DNA of 64,000 nt from positions 24,688 through 88,687 of the forward strand of contig NZ_FQVW01000007.1 of the NCBI RefSeq assembly GCF_900129485.1, written 5' to 3'. Position numbers and translations under genes: made by a program. Of this stretch, positions 1 to 12,856 are shown piece after piece; position 1 is the first letter of the stretch; each line of letters begins with the position of its first letter. This DNA comes from Ornithinibacillus halophilus (GTDB lineage: Bacteria > Bacillota > Bacilli > Bacillales > Amphibacillaceae). Under the pieces are notes generated by a model. That model did not search any database. It saw nothing but the letters and a program-made list of their open reading frames with translations, and had not been told where the DNA came from.

Positions 1-2120
<2,120 letters not shown>

Positions 2121-2135
2121 TTTTGGTCAAAATAA

Positions 2136-3464
<1,329 letters not shown>

Positions 3465-3470
3465 TATGTA

Positions 3471-3502
3471 AAAGAAGCTTGGGGGTCCAAGCTTCTTTTT
3501 TT
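3471..3502 (+). terminator. Intrinsic terminator of the glycolytic operon
   Basis: Arms AAAGAAGCTTGG and CCAAGCTTCTTT pair perfectly around a GGGT loop and run into a T tract. This is the end of the tpiA-gpmI-eno transcript. Confidence 0.95.
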
Positions 3503-3930
3503 GGATTATTAGGTGTCTCAATAACCTTAGAATCGAGTGAAATGGTGGTAGGGCAATCGAGAAGGCGTATCGAAGCCGGAAGTGAAAGGAAAGTGTTGTC
3601 TACAGTAATCGATAAGGTGTCTCGAAGCCGGAAGTGAAAGGAAAGTGTTGTCTACAGTAATCGATAAGGAGTCTCGATGCCGGAATCGAAAGGAAAAGGT
3701 TGTCTACGGTAATCGAGAAGGTGTCTCGATGCCGGAAGCAAAAGCAAAGTGTTGTCTACGGTAATCGAGAAGGCCAATCGATGCCGGAATCGAAAGCAAA
3801 AGGCTGCCTACAGTAATCGAGAAGTCGACTCGATGCCCGTAGATCAAGGGAAAGCCGATCTACGGTAATCGAGAAGCCAAGTCGATGCGTAGCATAAGAA
3901 TAAAGCAAGCTATGGTAACTGAGTCAGCAT
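3502..3930. repeat. Tandem 52-bp repeat array 1
   Basis: Seven clear units start at 3554, 3606, 3658, 3710, 3762, 3814 and 3866, always exactly 52 bases apart despite substitutions. A degenerate unit in the same phase starts at 3502, inside the T tract of the eno terminator, and a decayed half unit follows at about 3916, two bases out of phase. Each unit begins TAATCGAGAAG, then reads roughly TCTCGATGCCGGAA, a purine-rich stretch and TGTCTACGG. The ATCGAGA and TCTCGAT parts form a dyad in the better units. 52 is not a multiple of three and no reading frame persists, so this is not coding. The remaining bases to 3989 hold nothing I recognise. Confidence 0.95.
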
Positions 3931-3989
3931 TCATTACGTTATAAGGGATATATATAAATTAACCCCTATTATTCAACTTCAGGTACACT

Positions 3990-4538
3990 TTATTCTTCCT
4001 GATTAGATTCTTCGGATACTTTAAGGTGTACAATATTAACTGTAACAAAATTATTGCCGTCTTCATTCTCCTCTGCAAAGGCTGTAATCCCAATCGACTC
4101 ATTCTCATTGTTTATTAACATAGTGTTGTAATCATTAGAAGTCATTGAAGTAATTTCTTCATAATTATTATCTTCAGCAAAGCTTTGGTACATATCCCAT
4201 ACTTCTTCAAAAGTGGCACTGTCCGTTTGATAGCTAACATTCATCCCCTTTTCACCGTTTTCGGTTATAGTAGTCGTAGCATTTACCTGGAAATCACTTG
4301 GAAAAGGAATATAATCCGGAAAATCCTCAGGTATTTCCCCGTCAGATGAAGCATTAAATGATACAGTCTCTCCATTTTTATCAGTAGCTTCAAAGGAAAC
4401 TCCATCTTCTTCATCTGTTCCAATCTTAATACTTTCTCCATCTCCAACAGGTATTGATATACCATCGCCGAAACATCCGCTTAGAAGTATTCCAATTGTT
4501 GTTAAACCAATAATTAACCTAAATATTCTTTTCGTCAT
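3990..4538 (-). CDS. Putative lipoprotein
   Basis: This is a 182-residue secreted lipoprotein of unknown function. The N-terminus is a type II signal peptide: Lys/Arg, a hydrophobic stretch of about 15 residues, then the lipobox LSGC, with Cys22 as the predicted lipidated residue. The mature part is strongly acidic and Gly/Asp/Glu-rich (repeated DGES- and DGE-type turns), followed by a compact C-terminal domain of about 110 residues containing the segment EDFPDYIPFPSDFQVN. The start ATG has a GGGGGA ribosome binding site. It stands alone between the repeat array and a divergent nucleoside hydrolase gene. I do not recognise a named family. Confidence 0.85.
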   Translation of the reverse strand: MTKRIFRLIIGLTTIGILLSGCFGDGISIPVGDGESIKIGTDEEDGVSFEATDKNGETVSFNASSDGEIPEDFPDYIPFPSDFQVNATTTITENGEKGMNVSYQTDSATFEEVWDMYQSFAEDNNYEEITSMTSNDYNTMLINNENESIGITAFAEENEDGNNFVTVNIVHLKVSEESNQEE

Positions 4539-4744
4539 AAAAAAAATCCCCCAACAATATTATTCAATCGCACATTGTGCCATTAAATCTAATAATACTC
4601 GGAGGACAGGTTCTCAGGATATTATACTTGAGGATACATTTTTGAAAAAACAAAGGTTAATTTTAATCGAGTAATTGGTCATTACTGCATAGGACAAAAT
4701 AGGTTTACATATTGTTAAAATAATACCTACTAGGAGTGATTTTG

Positions 4745-5719
4745 GTGACTCAAAAAGTATTGCTTTTTGGAGATGTTGGGATTGATGATACAATTGCACT
4801 GATATATGCTTATTTTAATGATGATATTGATATTATTGGAGTAGTCGCAGATTATGGGAATATTCCAAGGGAAAACGCTGTTGCAAATACGAACTATGTT
4901 AGAAGTCTGTTTGAAACAGGGGAAGTAGAAGATATATCAGTTTTTTTAGGTGCAAAGTATCCAATGACTTCAGATTCTGTTGAATATCCTACTGAAATCC
5001 ACGGTGAATATGGTTTAGGACCAATTATCCCTCCAGAAACTGCTAATGATGAAGCGGACTTTGAAAACTTTGATGGAGTAATTGAAATAATAAAAAAGTA
5101 TAAGGATGAATTAGTAATCGTAAATATTGGGAGACTTACTTCCTTAGCCACTTTGTTTTTAGTATCGCCAAATTTAGTTAATGAAGTTAAAGGAATCTAT
5201 GTAATGGGCGGAGCATTTTGGGTTCCTGGAAATGTTACAGCGGTATCGGAAGCAAATTTTCATGGCGATCCTGTTGCAGCACAAATCGTTCTTACTTATG
5301 GAGAAAACGTTACGATTATTCCATTGAATGTAACAGAACGGGCCATTGCAACTCCTCAGATGGTTGATTACATAGATAAAAATAATCCAATCACAATAAT
5401 AAAAACAATATTAGATTTTTACTATGACTTCTATAAAAAACGTAATCCTAATGTCCAGGGAAGTCCATTACATGATGTTGTTACTTTGATGGCAGTGGAA
5501 AATGCAGGGTTGTTTGTATATCGAAAGCTTCCAGTTCATATCGTCCAGGCAACCAAAGGAACGGAGAGAGGACAAAGTATTGCAGATATCCGTGGTTTTG
5601 GTAGTCTACAAGAAGAGACAGAGAAAGAAATTAAAAAACATAGAATTGCATTTGATTTTGATTACAAGAAGTTTTATATCAAATTTATGACGACGATGAC
5701 AGGTAATTCATTCGAATAA
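4745..5719 (+). CDS. Nucleoside hydrolase (inosine/uridine-preferring family)
   Basis: This 324-residue protein of the IUNH family hydrolyses the N-glycosidic bond of nucleosides to base and ribose. The N-terminal calcium/ribose-binding segment reads FGDVGIDDTIAL, close to the canonical DxDxGxDDAxAL, but the first Asp of the usual motif is Gly here. Other family landmarks are the MGGAFWVPGNVT segment, the EANFHGDPVAA segment and the catalytic-His region SPLHDVVTL near residue 240. An AGGAG site at 4732 places the start at the GTG at 4745 (eight-base spacing); the GTG at 4736 overlaps that site. The nitroreductase gene follows after 12-15 bases, so the two are probably co-transcribed. Substrate cannot be told. 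Confidence 0.88.
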   Translation: MTQKVLLFGDVGIDDTIALIYAYFNDDIDIIGVVADYGNIPRENAVANTNYVRSLFETGEVEDISVFLGAKYPMTSDSVEYPTEIHGEYGLGPIIPPETANDEADFENFDGVIEIIKKYKDELVIVNIGRLTSLATLFLVSPNLVNEVKGIYVMGGAFWVPGNVTAVSEANFHGDPVAAQIVLTYGENVTIIPLNVTERAIATPQMVDYIDKNNPITIIKTILDFYYDFYKKRNPNVQGSPLHDVVTLMAVENAGLFVYRKLPVHIVQATKGTERGQSIADIRGFGSLQEETEKEIKKHRIAFDFDYKKFYIKFMTTMTGNSFE

Positions 5720-5734
5720 GAACCAATCGGGGTG

Positions 5735-6316
5735 ATGACAATCTTACTATTAGATGCAATAAAAGAACGCAGATCCATTTACAGTTTTAAAAAAGAAGAA
5801 GTAGACATAGAACTATTAAAAGAAATTTTCACCTTTGGGACTTACGCACCAACACATTATATGAAAGAACCATGGCAGATTAAACTGTATCAAAAATCGG
5901 GTAAAAATCATTTCATAGAGGAAGTAATTAAAAGTTATCAACGTATAGGGATGATTAAAACTAGTAAAGATGAAAAGACTCTCAAAATGATAGATTCCAT
6001 GAGGGAATTTTTAAATGCTATTCCACATCATGCATTAATTTACTATGAAAAAGAAAATGATCCAATTCGAAATGATGAGGAATATGCAGCAGTTTGTGCC
6101 TTTATTCAGAATGTGCAATTGGCTGCTTGGCAATATGGAGTTGGGGTTTTATGGACGATTACACCTTATATGTATGACCAAGAGTTTCATGAATCAGTAG
6201 GGTTGGATTCAGATGTAGTTAAAATTGCAGCAGTCCTACAAATGGGGTTTCCTAAAAAAGTACCTCCTATGAGAGAAAGGACGCCTATTGAGGGAAAATT
6301 AGAGATTATTACATAA
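5735..6316 (+). CDS. Nitroreductase family protein
   Basis: This 193-residue protein resembles FMN-dependent nitroreductases. The N-terminal IKERRSIYSF segment (FMN phosphate-binding arginines), the APTHYMKEPWQ segment near residue 37, the central AAVCAFIQNVQLAAWQYGVGVLW helix and the C-terminal LQMGFPKKVPPMRER segment are typical. The family reduces nitro-aromatics, quinones or flavins with NAD(P)H; the physiological substrate is unknown. The ATG at 5735 sits directly behind a weak GGGGTG ribosome binding site, and a GTG at 5732 is also possible. It lies 15 bases behind the nucleoside hydrolase and ends at a terminator shared with the convergent ptsI. Confidence 0.85.
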   Translation: MTILLLDAIKERRSIYSFKKEEVDIELLKEIFTFGTYAPTHYMKEPWQIKLYQKSGKNHFIEEVIKSYQRIGMIKTSKDEKTLKMIDSMREFLNAIPHHALIYYEKENDPIRNDEEYAAVCAFIQNVQLAAWQYGVGVLWTITPYMYDQEFHESVGLDSDVVKIAAVLQMGFPKKVPPMRERTPIEGKLEIIT

Positions 6317-6319
6317 TAG

Positions 6320-6362
6320 AAAATGGGAACAATTACCATATGGCGGTTGTTCCCATTTTTCC
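6320..6362. terminator. Bidirectional intrinsic terminator
   Basis: AAATGGGAACAA pairs with TTGTTCCCATTT around a 14-base loop; A-rich sequence on the left and T-rich sequence on the right allow use in both directions. It serves the nitroreductase gene (+) and ptsI (-). Confidence 0.9.
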
Positions 6363-6364
6363 TT

Positions 6365-8077
6365 TTACTCTATTTTACCTTTAACAAAATCGACTACTTC
6401 TTCTGCAGTTCCAAGAGAGAGGATTTTCTTTTTGTTTGATGCTATTTTTTCTTTTGATAATTCTTTAATTTGTGTACGTGCTGGTAAGATAGAAGTTGCA
6501 CTCATACTGAATTCATCAAGGCCAAGTCCTAATAGAATTGGAATAGCAATTGGGTCTCCTGCCATTTCTCCACACATTCCTGCCCATTTCCCTTCACTGT
6601 GGGCTGCTTCGATAACATTATTCACTAAGTTTAGGATGGCAGGATGGTATGGTTGATATAAGTATGAAACCTCTTCATTCATACGGTCTGCAGCCATTGT
6701 ATATTGAATTAGGTCATTTGTTCCGATACTGAAGAAATCCACTTCTTTTGCAAATTGTTTAGCAATAACAGCAGTGGAAGGAATTTCAACCATGATCCCT
6801 ACTTCAATATCATCGGACACTTTTATTCCTTCTTTTTTCAAAGATTCTTTTTCATCTAATAAAATATCTTTCGCTTGACGGAATTCCTCTAAGGTAGCAA
6901 TCATCGGAAACATGATTTTCAAGTTACCATATACACTAGCTCGTAAAAGTGCGCGCAATTGTGGACGGAATACGCGCTCATTTTCTAAACAGAAACGGAT
7001 AGCGCGGAAACCTAAAAATGGATTCATTTCTTTTGGTAAATCTAAATATGGGAGTTCCTTATCTCCACCAACATCAAGCGTGCGAACAACAACAGGCTTG
7101 TCTCCCATTTGTTCAAGTACTGATTTATACGCTTCATATTGTTCCTCTTCTGTTGGTAATTCACTTTTTCCCATGTATAGAAATTCGGTACGATATAGGC
7201 CAACACCTTCTCCACCATTATTAATAACACCTGTTACATCTTCAGGAGTACCAATATTACCAACTAACTCTACCTGTTCTCCGTCAGCAGTAAAGGTAGG
7301 CTCATCTTTAAGCTGTGCCCAGATTTCTTGTTGTTTTGCAAAGTTATCTTGTTTTTCACGATACGAAGCAAGCTCTTCTTCACTAGGATTCACTACGACG
7401 TTTCCTTCAATTCCATCAATAACGATCATGTCATCGTTTTGAACTGCTTGAGTAATATCTTTTGTTCCTACAACTGCAGGAATTTCTAGTGATCTTGCCA
7501 TAATTGCAGAGTGGGATGTACGACCGCCAATATCTGTTGCAAATCCTTTTACATACTGACGATTTAATTGAGCAGTATCTGATGGAGTTAAGTCGCTAGC
7601 AATAACGATCACTTCTTCATCGATTAATGCAGGGTTTGGAAAATTAACATTTAAAAGATGAGCTAAGATGCGTTTCGTTACGTCTCTAATATCAGCCGCA
7701 CGTTCTCGCATATATTCATTATCCATATTCTCAAACATGGAGATGAACATATTAGCAGTTTCTTCTAAAGCGGCTTCTGCCATTGTGTTTTCATTTGTGA
7801 TTTTATCTTTTATCGGGTTGATTAACTCTGGATCTCCTAATACCAATAAGTGTGCAGAGAAGATTTCAGCATGTTCATCACCCAGTACTTTTTGTGTATG
7901 AGCTTTAATCTTTTCAAGTTCTTGCTTTGAGATTTCTAATGCATTTTCAAAACGTTCTATTTCTTTATCGGGATGATCGATAGAGATTTTTTCATAGGAT
8001 AATTCTGGTGTTACCAACTGATAGGCTTTTGCAATAGCAATACCAGATGATGCTGCAATTCCCTTGATGTTTGTCAT
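6365..8077 (-). CDS. ptsI: PTS enzyme I (phosphoenolpyruvate-protein phosphotransferase)
   Basis: This 570-residue cytosolic enzyme takes phosphate from PEP and passes it to HPr, starting the sugar phosphotransferase cascade. The phosphorylated histidine is in [21 protein letters not shown] near residue 190; the PEP-binding C-terminal barrel has KIMFPMIAT and the signature [19 protein letters not shown] near 450, and the catalytic cysteine segment AGMCGEMAG near 500. Length is normal. The ATG has an AGGA site seven bases upstream. In most Bacillaceae ptsH precedes ptsI directly, but here no ptsH is present; the 168-base upstream gap holds a sigma-A-like promoter, a seven-codon mini-ORF and a possible cre site. 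Confidence 0.97.
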   Translation of the reverse strand: MTNIKGIAASSGIAIAKAYQLVTPELSYEKISIDHPDKEIERFENALEISKQELEKIKAHTQKVLGDEHAEIFSAHLLVLGDPELINPIKDKITNENTMAEAALEETANMFISMFENMDNEYMRERAADIRDVTKRILAHLLNVNFPNPALIDEEVIVIASDLTPSDTAQLNRQYVKGFATDIGGRTSHSAIMARSLEIPAVVGTKDITQAVQNDDMIVIDGIEGNVVVNPSEEELASYREKQDNFAKQQEIWAQLKDEPTFTADGEQVELVGNIGTPEDVTGVINNGGEGVGLYRTEFLYMGKSELPTEEEQYEAYKSVLEQMGDKPVVVRTLDVGGDKELPYLDLPKEMNPFLGFRAIRFCLENERVFRPQLRALLRASVYGNLKIMFPMIATLEEFRQAKDILLDEKESLKKEGIKVSDDIEVGIMVEIPSTAVIAKQFAKEVDFFSIGTNDLIQYTMAADRMNEEVSYLYQPYHPAILNLVNNVIEAAHSEGKWAGMCGEMAGDPIAIPILLGLGLDEFSMSATSILPARTQIKELSKEKIASNKKKILSLGTAEEVVDFVKGKIE

Positions 8078-8120
8078 ATGACAGTCCTACCCTTCATGTT
8101 TAAAAATCAATCTCCTTCCC

Positions 8121-8150
8121 ATTTTATACGGTTTATTTACTTTATATCAA
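8121..8150 (-). promoter_or_regulatory. Probable sigma-A promoter of ptsI
   Basis: On the minus strand TTGATA (8145-8150) and TATAAA (8123-8128) are 16 bases apart. The predicted leader of about 40 bases contains AAGGAG and a short ATG-TGA frame overlapping the ptsI start. Confidence 0.6.
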
Positions 8151-8183
8151 CTAATAGGTTTGGTTGTGAAAAAATGTTCATAA

Positions 8184-8197
8184 TGAAGGCGTTTACT
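8184..8197. promoter_or_regulatory. Possible cre (CcpA) site
   Basis: TGAAGGCGTTTACT agrees with most positions of the catabolite-responsive element TGWAANCGNTNWCA. It lies about 35 bases upstream of the ptsI -35 box, so it could modulate ptsI. Two mismatches keep confidence low. Confidence 0.35.
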
Positions 8198-8245
8198 TAT
8201 GATAAATCATAAATTTATCTTGCAAATGAGCAATTAAATCTCACT

Positions 8246-9160
8246 TCAAGGTAAGTGTTTCCTAATCCATTCATAAATAAAATGATACACTTCATGTTTG
8301 TTAATTTCGTTTAAGGTTTCGTGTCGTGCCTCATTAAATAAGCTTGTAGTGATATTAGTTAATCCTGCATTTGTTAACAGATTGGCAGTTTTCCATATAC
8401 CTTTTCCATAGTTACCAACAGGATCTTCATCCCCACTTATAATGAGTGTAGGTAAGTCATTTCTGATGTTCTTATTTTGTCGCTGATCATGAATTAACAT
8501 TAGCCCTGTCATTAAATCAACAAAGAATTTACCAGTCGGTATGTACCCTGCGTAGGGATCATGTACGTATGCTTGAACGACAGATTCATCTCTGGACAAC
8601 CAATCAAATTTTGTTTTCTTATTCGGTATTCTTTTATTAAAATTACCAAAAACAATGGAATTCATCACTTTAGATTCTATTTTAGGTTGCAATGTGTCGG
8701 CTAACTTTTTTCCAAATAGAGTGGTTAGTTTTGGATAAAATCCTGTACCTGATAAAATTAGTGCATCGATTTCATGGCTATGATACTGTATATATCGTCT
8801 AGCTAAAAACGATCCCATACTATGTCCAAGTAAAATAACAGGAACTCCAGGATATTCTTTCTTAATATGAAGCGTTAGTTGGTACATATCTTCTGCAGTT
8901 TTGTCAAATCCATCCTCATCAGCTAAGAAACCAAATAATCCTTGACGTTCACCTGTTTCTCCGTGTCCACGATGGTCATTCCCATAAACAAAAATTCCCT
9001 TATTAAGCAAGTGGTTACTGAAATCATCATACCGTTTTATATGTTCCACCATTCCATGGGAAATTTGAACAATTGCATGTGGTTTCACTTTTGGTTCATA
9101 CCATTTATGAACATATATTTCTACTCCATCCTTTGCTTTTAACCAAAAATGGTCTTGCAT
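8246..9160 (-). CDS. Alpha/beta hydrolase, monoacylglycerol lipase/lysophospholipase-like
   Basis: This 304-residue cytosolic serine hydrolase has the monoglyceride-lipase layout: HGMVEHIKRYDDFSNHL (oxyanion region) near residue 35, YGNDHRGHG near 57, the nucleophile elbow LLGHSMGSF near residue 110 (Ser in GHSMG), the acid segment ISGDEDPVGNYGKG near 245 and the catalytic His in ARHETLNEINK near 280. The family cleaves monoacylglycerols or lysophospholipids. An AGGGGTTT ribosome binding site precedes the ATG. It is a single gene on the minus strand upstream of ptsI and divergent from secG. Confidence 0.88.
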   Translation of the reverse strand: MQDHFWLKAKDGVEIYVHKWYEPKVKPHAIVQISHGMVEHIKRYDDFSNHLLNKGIFVYGNDHRGHGETGERQGLFGFLADEDGFDKTAEDMYQLTLHIKKEYPGVPVILLGHSMGSFLARRYIQYHSHEIDALILSGTGFYPKLTTLFGKKLADTLQPKIESKVMNSIVFGNFNKRIPNKKTKFDWLSRDESVVQAYVHDPYAGYIPTGKFFVDLMTGLMLIHDQRQNKNIRNDLPTLIISGDEDPVGNYGKGIWKTANLLTNAGLTNITTSLFNEARHETLNEINKHEVYHFIYEWIRKHLP

Positions 9161-9344
9161 GGAAACCCCTCCCGAGCAAATCTATTGATACTATCATAAG
9201 CTATAAATATAAGATTTTCGAATATTAAAACCATTGAAGAATAAATAATAATTTTGATAGAAATAGTTCTTGATAAACTATATGGTAGTATGCTAAAGTG
9301 AGTATTAGGTATTTGTCTTGTATTACAGGAGGTGTCATGGTAAC

Positions 9345-9578
9345 ATGGCTGGATTTATAAACATATTATTAGTAATTGATGCAATTATTATGATTGTTTT
9401 AGTATTATTACAATCAGGTAAAAGTGCAGGTCTATCAGGTGCTATTTCTGGTGGAGCTGAGCAACTATTTGGTAAACAAAAAGCACGAGGAATTGACCTC
9501 GTATTACACCGTGGCACAGTAATCACGGGTGTATTGTTCTTTGTATTAGCCTTTTTAAGTGCATACGTTATACAATAA
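9345..9578 (+). CDS. secG: Protein translocase subunit SecG
   Basis: This 77-residue membrane protein is the non-essential third subunit of the SecYEG preprotein channel. Two transmembrane helices (about residues 3-22 and 55-76) flank the highly conserved cytoplasmic loop [20 protein letters not shown] followed by LFGKQKARG. An AGGAGGTG site at 9328-9335 supports the ATG at 9345; the frame is open further upstream but without a better start. It begins the secG-est-rnr-smpB gene order known from Bacillus and is followed by its own terminator. Confidence 0.95.
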   Translation: MAGFINILLVIDAIIMIVLVLLQSGKSAGLSGAISGGAEQLFGKQKARGIDLVLHRGTVITGVLFFVLAFLSAYVIQ

Positions 9579-9581
9579 TAG

Positions 9582-9615
9582 AAAACCCTTATCATGAAAG
9601 TGATAAGGGTTTTTT
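9582..9615 (+). terminator. Intrinsic terminator behind secG
   Basis: AAAACCCTTATCA pairs with TGATAAGGGTTTT around TGAAAG and continues into Ts. Confidence 0.93.
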
Positions 9616-9625
9616 ACTGTGGTTA

Positions 9626-9690
9626 TTGGTGCCTGTCACTTCCCGAATTTTGTCGAATGAATCACTAAGACTTGGTGCCAGTCCCAGTGT
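9626..9690. repeat. Short intergenic element with GGTGCC ends
   Basis: The stretch opens with TTGGTGCCTGTCACTTCCC and closes with TTGGTGCCAGTCCC. I recall GGTGCCTGTCAC as a dispersed intergenic motif in Bacillaceae, but this is recollection, not a search. No coding potential is seen. Confidence 0.35.
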
Positions 9691-9755
9691 CTCGCTGCCA
9701 TATTTTCCTGAAAAAAGGGTATAGTACATAGTAGAGAAAGTAAAGGTGATTGAAC

Positions 9756-10502
9756 ATGAAAATTAAACTACCAAAACCATTTACGTTTGAAGCAGGTCCA
9801 AGGGCTGTGTTGTTATTACATGGATTTACTGGACACTCTGCTGATGTTCGGATGCTTGGACGATTTTTAGAAAAAAAAGGATATACGAGTCATGCTCCAA
9901 TATATCGTGGGCACGGCCTTCCCCCAGAGGAACTTATCAAATCAAATCCTGATCAGTGGTGGGAAGATGTACAAAAAGCATTAAACCATCTAAAAGAACT
10001 AGGGTATGAAGAAATTGCTGTAGCAGGACTTTCATTAGGTGGAGTTCTAGGACTGAAATTAGCTTATTCAGAAAATATAAAAGCAATTATCCCAATGTGT
10101 GCTCCAATGTTCTTTGATAATGAAACTCAACTTACAATAGGGTTCAAGGCTTTTTCAAAGGAATTTAAGCAACTAGAAGGAAAAAATGATGATTCCATCA
10201 ATCATGAAGTAGAGTACTTGATGGAAAACTCTAAAGAGATGTTTACCCAACTTGGCAAACTAATTAATGAAGTGAAATCAAATGTTGATACAATCTATAC
10301 ACCAACGATGGTTGTACAAGCAAGAAATGATAAAATGATTAATCCTAAAAGTGCAACTTATATTTATGAAAATGTGGAAGCAGACGAAAAGTCAATCAAA
10401 TGGTATGAAGAATCTGGTCATGTTATTACACTTGATAAGGAAAAAGACCAATTGCATGAAGACGTCTATGAATTTCTAGAATCGCTAGAATGGAATAATT
10501 GA
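9756..10502 (+). CDS. est: Carboxylesterase (Est30/YvaK type)
   Basis: This 248-residue cytosolic esterase resembles Geobacillus stearothermophilus Est30. The N-terminus PKPFTFEAGPRAVLLLHGFTGHSADVRMLGRFL is close to that enzyme. The catalytic triad is visible: Ser in AGLSLGG near residue 94, Asp in VVQARNDKMINP near 193 and His in ESGHVITLD near 223. It hydrolyses short-chain esters and may detoxify or turn over acyl esters. AAAGGTGA six bases upstream fixes the ATG at 9756 rather than the TTG at 9750. The secG-est-rnr-smpB order is conserved in Bacillus. Confidence 0.94.
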   Translation: MKIKLPKPFTFEAGPRAVLLLHGFTGHSADVRMLGRFLEKKGYTSHAPIYRGHGLPPEELIKSNPDQWWEDVQKALNHLKELGYEEIAVAGLSLGGVLGLKLAYSENIKAIIPMCAPMFFDNETQLTIGFKAFSKEFKQLEGKNDDSINHEVEYLMENSKEMFTQLGKLINEVKSNVDTIYTPTMVVQARNDKMINPKSATYIYENVEADEKSIKWYEESGHVITLDKEKDQLHEDVYEFLESLEWNN

Positions 10503-10557
10503 TTAGTTTAAGGGTAAATAGTGAATAATATAAAGAGGAAAGTAGGTGACAGACTAA

Positions 10558-12789
10558 ATGGAACAAAATGAAATGATAGAGATATTGAAAGATTTTTTTG
10601 ATAATCATGGAACCAAACCATTAGCTGTCCATGATATTGAGGAAGCATTAGAATTAGAAGATGCTGTTGAATTTAAAGAGTTAGTAAAGGCTTTAAATGA
10701 ACTTGAGCATCGAGGAGAGTTAGTTAGAACCCGTAAAAATCGCTTTGGACTACCAGAAAAGATGAACCTAATCCGAGGACGAATTCAAATGCATGCGAAA
10801 GGCTTTGCATTTTTAATTCCGGATGATGAAGACCAAACCGATGTTTATATTCATCATTCAGACCTTGCCTCTGCGATGAACAATGATAAAGTATTAGTGC
10901 GCCTAGAGAAAATGGACTCAGACGGAAATCGTCCAGAGGGAACCGTCATCCGTATTTTGGAGAGAGCTGTAACTGAAGTAGTGGGAACATTTGAAGATAA
11001 TAGAGCATTTGGTTTTGTAATCGCTGATGATAAGCGTATCCCAAATGATATTTTTATTCCTAAAAGTAAAATGAATGGTGCAGTAGATGGCCATAAAGTT
11101 ATTGCGAAAATAACGAAGTATCCTGAAGCAAGAATGAGTGCTGAAGGCGAAATTACTCAAATACTAGGTCATAAAAATGACCCTGGAATCGATATTATAT
11201 CGATTATTTATAAACATGGCATCAAAATCGATTTCCCTGATGAAGTACTTGAACATGCCACAAACACTCCTGATTCAATTTCAGAGGAAGAATTAGAAAA
11301 CCGACGTGATTTGCGTGATGAAGTAATCGTCACTATCGATGGTGAAGATGCGAAAGACCTCGATGATGCTGTTACGGTTAAACGTCTAGACAATGGTAAT
11401 TTTAAACTTGGGGTTTATATTGCTGATGTTAGTTACTATGTCAGAGAAAGTTCCCCTATTGATAAAGAAGCGTTTGAAAGAGGGACTAGTGTTTATTTAG
11501 TCGATCGTGTTATTCCGATGATTCCACATCGCCTTTCAAATGGAATTTGTTCCTTGAATCCTCAAGTCGACCGACTAACATTAGGTTGTGAGATGGAGAT
11601 TGATGCAGCTGGTAAAGTTGTCAATCACGAAATTTTCCAAAGTGTTATTAAAACAACGGAAAGAATGACCTATAAAAATGTAAATAAGATTTTAGTTGAT
11701 AAAGATGAAGAAACAAGGGATCGTTATAAAACGCTCGTACCAATGTTTGAAGACATGGAAAAATTAGCTTCTATTTTACGTAATAAGCGTATGGGTAGAG
11801 GTGCAATTGATTTCGATTTCAAGGAAGCCAAGGTCTTGGTGGATGATGAAGGAAAAGCAACAGATGTTGTCCTTCGAGAGCGTTCCGTTGCTGAGCGATT
11901 AATCGAAGAATTTATGTTGGCAGCAAATGAAACAGTAGCCGAACATTTCCATTGGATGGATGTTCCCTTTATCCATCGTATTCATGAAGATCCAGATGAA
12001 GGAAAACTACAGCACTTCTTTGAATTTTTAGCAGGACTTGGATATGTGGTTAAAGGAACAGCAAATGAAGTACATCCACAAGCACTGCAAAAGGTTTTAG
12101 ACGAGGTGCAAGGAAAACCAGAAGAAATGATTATTTCAAAATTAATGTTACGCTCCATGAAACAAGCGAAATATGATCCGCAGAGCGTCGGACACTTTGG
12201 GTTGGCAACAGAATTTTATACGCATTTCACTTCTCCAATTCGTCGTTACCCGGATTTAATTGTTCATCGATTAATCCGTACTTACTTAGTAAATAAAAAG
12301 ATGGATAGCGATACAATTAAGCATTGGAAAGAAGCACTACCAGAAATCGCAAGACATTCATCAGAACAAGAGAGAACAGCTGTTGATGCAGAAAGAGATA
12401 CGGATGACCTTAAGAAAGCTGAATTTATGCAAGATAAAATCGGTGAGGAATTCGATGGTGTCATTAGTTCTGTGACCAGCTTCGGTCTATTTGTTGAGTT
12501 AGAAAATACAATTGAAGGACTCGTCCACGTAAGTTATTTAACAGATGACTATTATCATTTTGATGAACGACATTATGCAATGATTGGTGAGCGTACAGGG
12601 AATATGTATCGCATCGGACAAGCAGTTCGGGTAAAAGTAACCGGAGTGAATGTAGAAGAACATGTAGTCGACTTTGAAATGGTTTCAGGCGGTACTAGAG
12701 CAACGAAAAAGCAAGCAAATGCAGTAATGGATAATAATAATGCAATAAAAGCTAAAAAAGTGAACAAGAAAAAGAAGAAAAGAAGATAG
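10558..12789 (+). CDS. rnr: Ribonuclease R
   Basis: This 743-residue processive 3'-to-5' exoribonuclease degrades structured RNA and cooperates with tmRNA/SmpB in removing defective mRNA. Domains in order are an N-terminal winged-helix-like region (1-65), two cold-shock domains (about 70-215), the RNB catalytic domain (about 245-590) with the acidic cluster [26 protein letters not shown] near residue 560, an S1 domain (about 625-705) and a very basic tail ending in [11 protein letters not shown]. Length is close to the usual 770-800. SmpB and ssrA normally follow directly; here they are 2.3 kb away, behind a repeat array and two unrelated genes. Confidence 0.97.
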   Translation: MEQNEMIEILKDFFDNHGTKPLAVHDIEEALELEDAVEFKELVKALNELEHRGELVRTRKNRFGLPEKMNLIRGRIQMHAKGFAFLIPDDEDQTDVYIHHSDLASAMNNDKVLVRLEKMDSDGNRPEGTVIRILERAVTEVVGTFEDNRAFGFVIADDKRIPNDIFIPKSKMNGAVDGHKVIAKITKYPEARMSAEGEITQILGHKNDPGIDIISIIYKHGIKIDFPDEVLEHATNTPDSISEEELENRRDLRDEVIVTIDGEDAKDLDDAVTVKRLDNGNFKLGVYIADVSYYVRESSPIDKEAFERGTSVYLVDRVIPMIPHRLSNGICSLNPQVDRLTLGCEMEIDAAGKVVNHEIFQSVIKTTERMTYKNVNKILVDKDEETRDRYKTLVPMFEDMEKLASILRNKRMGRGAIDFDFKEAKVLVDDEGKATDVVLRERSVAERLIEEFMLAANETVAEHFHWMDVPFIHRIHEDPDEGKLQHFFEFLAGLGYVVKGTANEVHPQALQKVLDEVQGKPEEMIISKLMLRSMKQAKYDPQSVGHFGLATEFYTHFTSPIRRYPDLIVHRLIRTYLVNKKMDSDTIKHWKEALPEIARHSSEQERTAVDAERDTDDLKKAEFMQDKIGEEFDGVISSVTSFGLFVELENTIEGLVHVSYLTDDYYHFDERHYAMIGERTGNMYRIGQAVRVKVTGVNVEEHVVDFEMVSGGTRATKKQANAVMDNNNAIKAKKVNKKKKKRR

Positions 12790-12812
12790 GCACATCCTTC
12801 CGCCCAGAGCAT

Positions 12813-12855
12813 AGACTAATTCTGTATTTGAAAATACGGAGTTAGTCTTGTTTTA
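12813..12855 (+). terminator. Intrinsic terminator behind rnr
   Basis: AGACTAA and TTAGTCT form the base, with an inner TGTATT/AATACG pairing around a TGAA loop, followed by TGTTTTATT. The first, degenerate unit of repeat array 2 begins two bases later. Confidence 0.85.
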
Positions 12856-12856
12856 T

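Noticed and set aside
3502..3930. Repeat arrays as a CRISPR array
   Set aside because: Whole 52-bp units repeat head to tail without unique spacers, and no cas genes are present.
6912..7442. 176-codon frame on the plus strand inside ptsI
   Set aside because: It is a shadow of a strongly conserved minus-strand gene.
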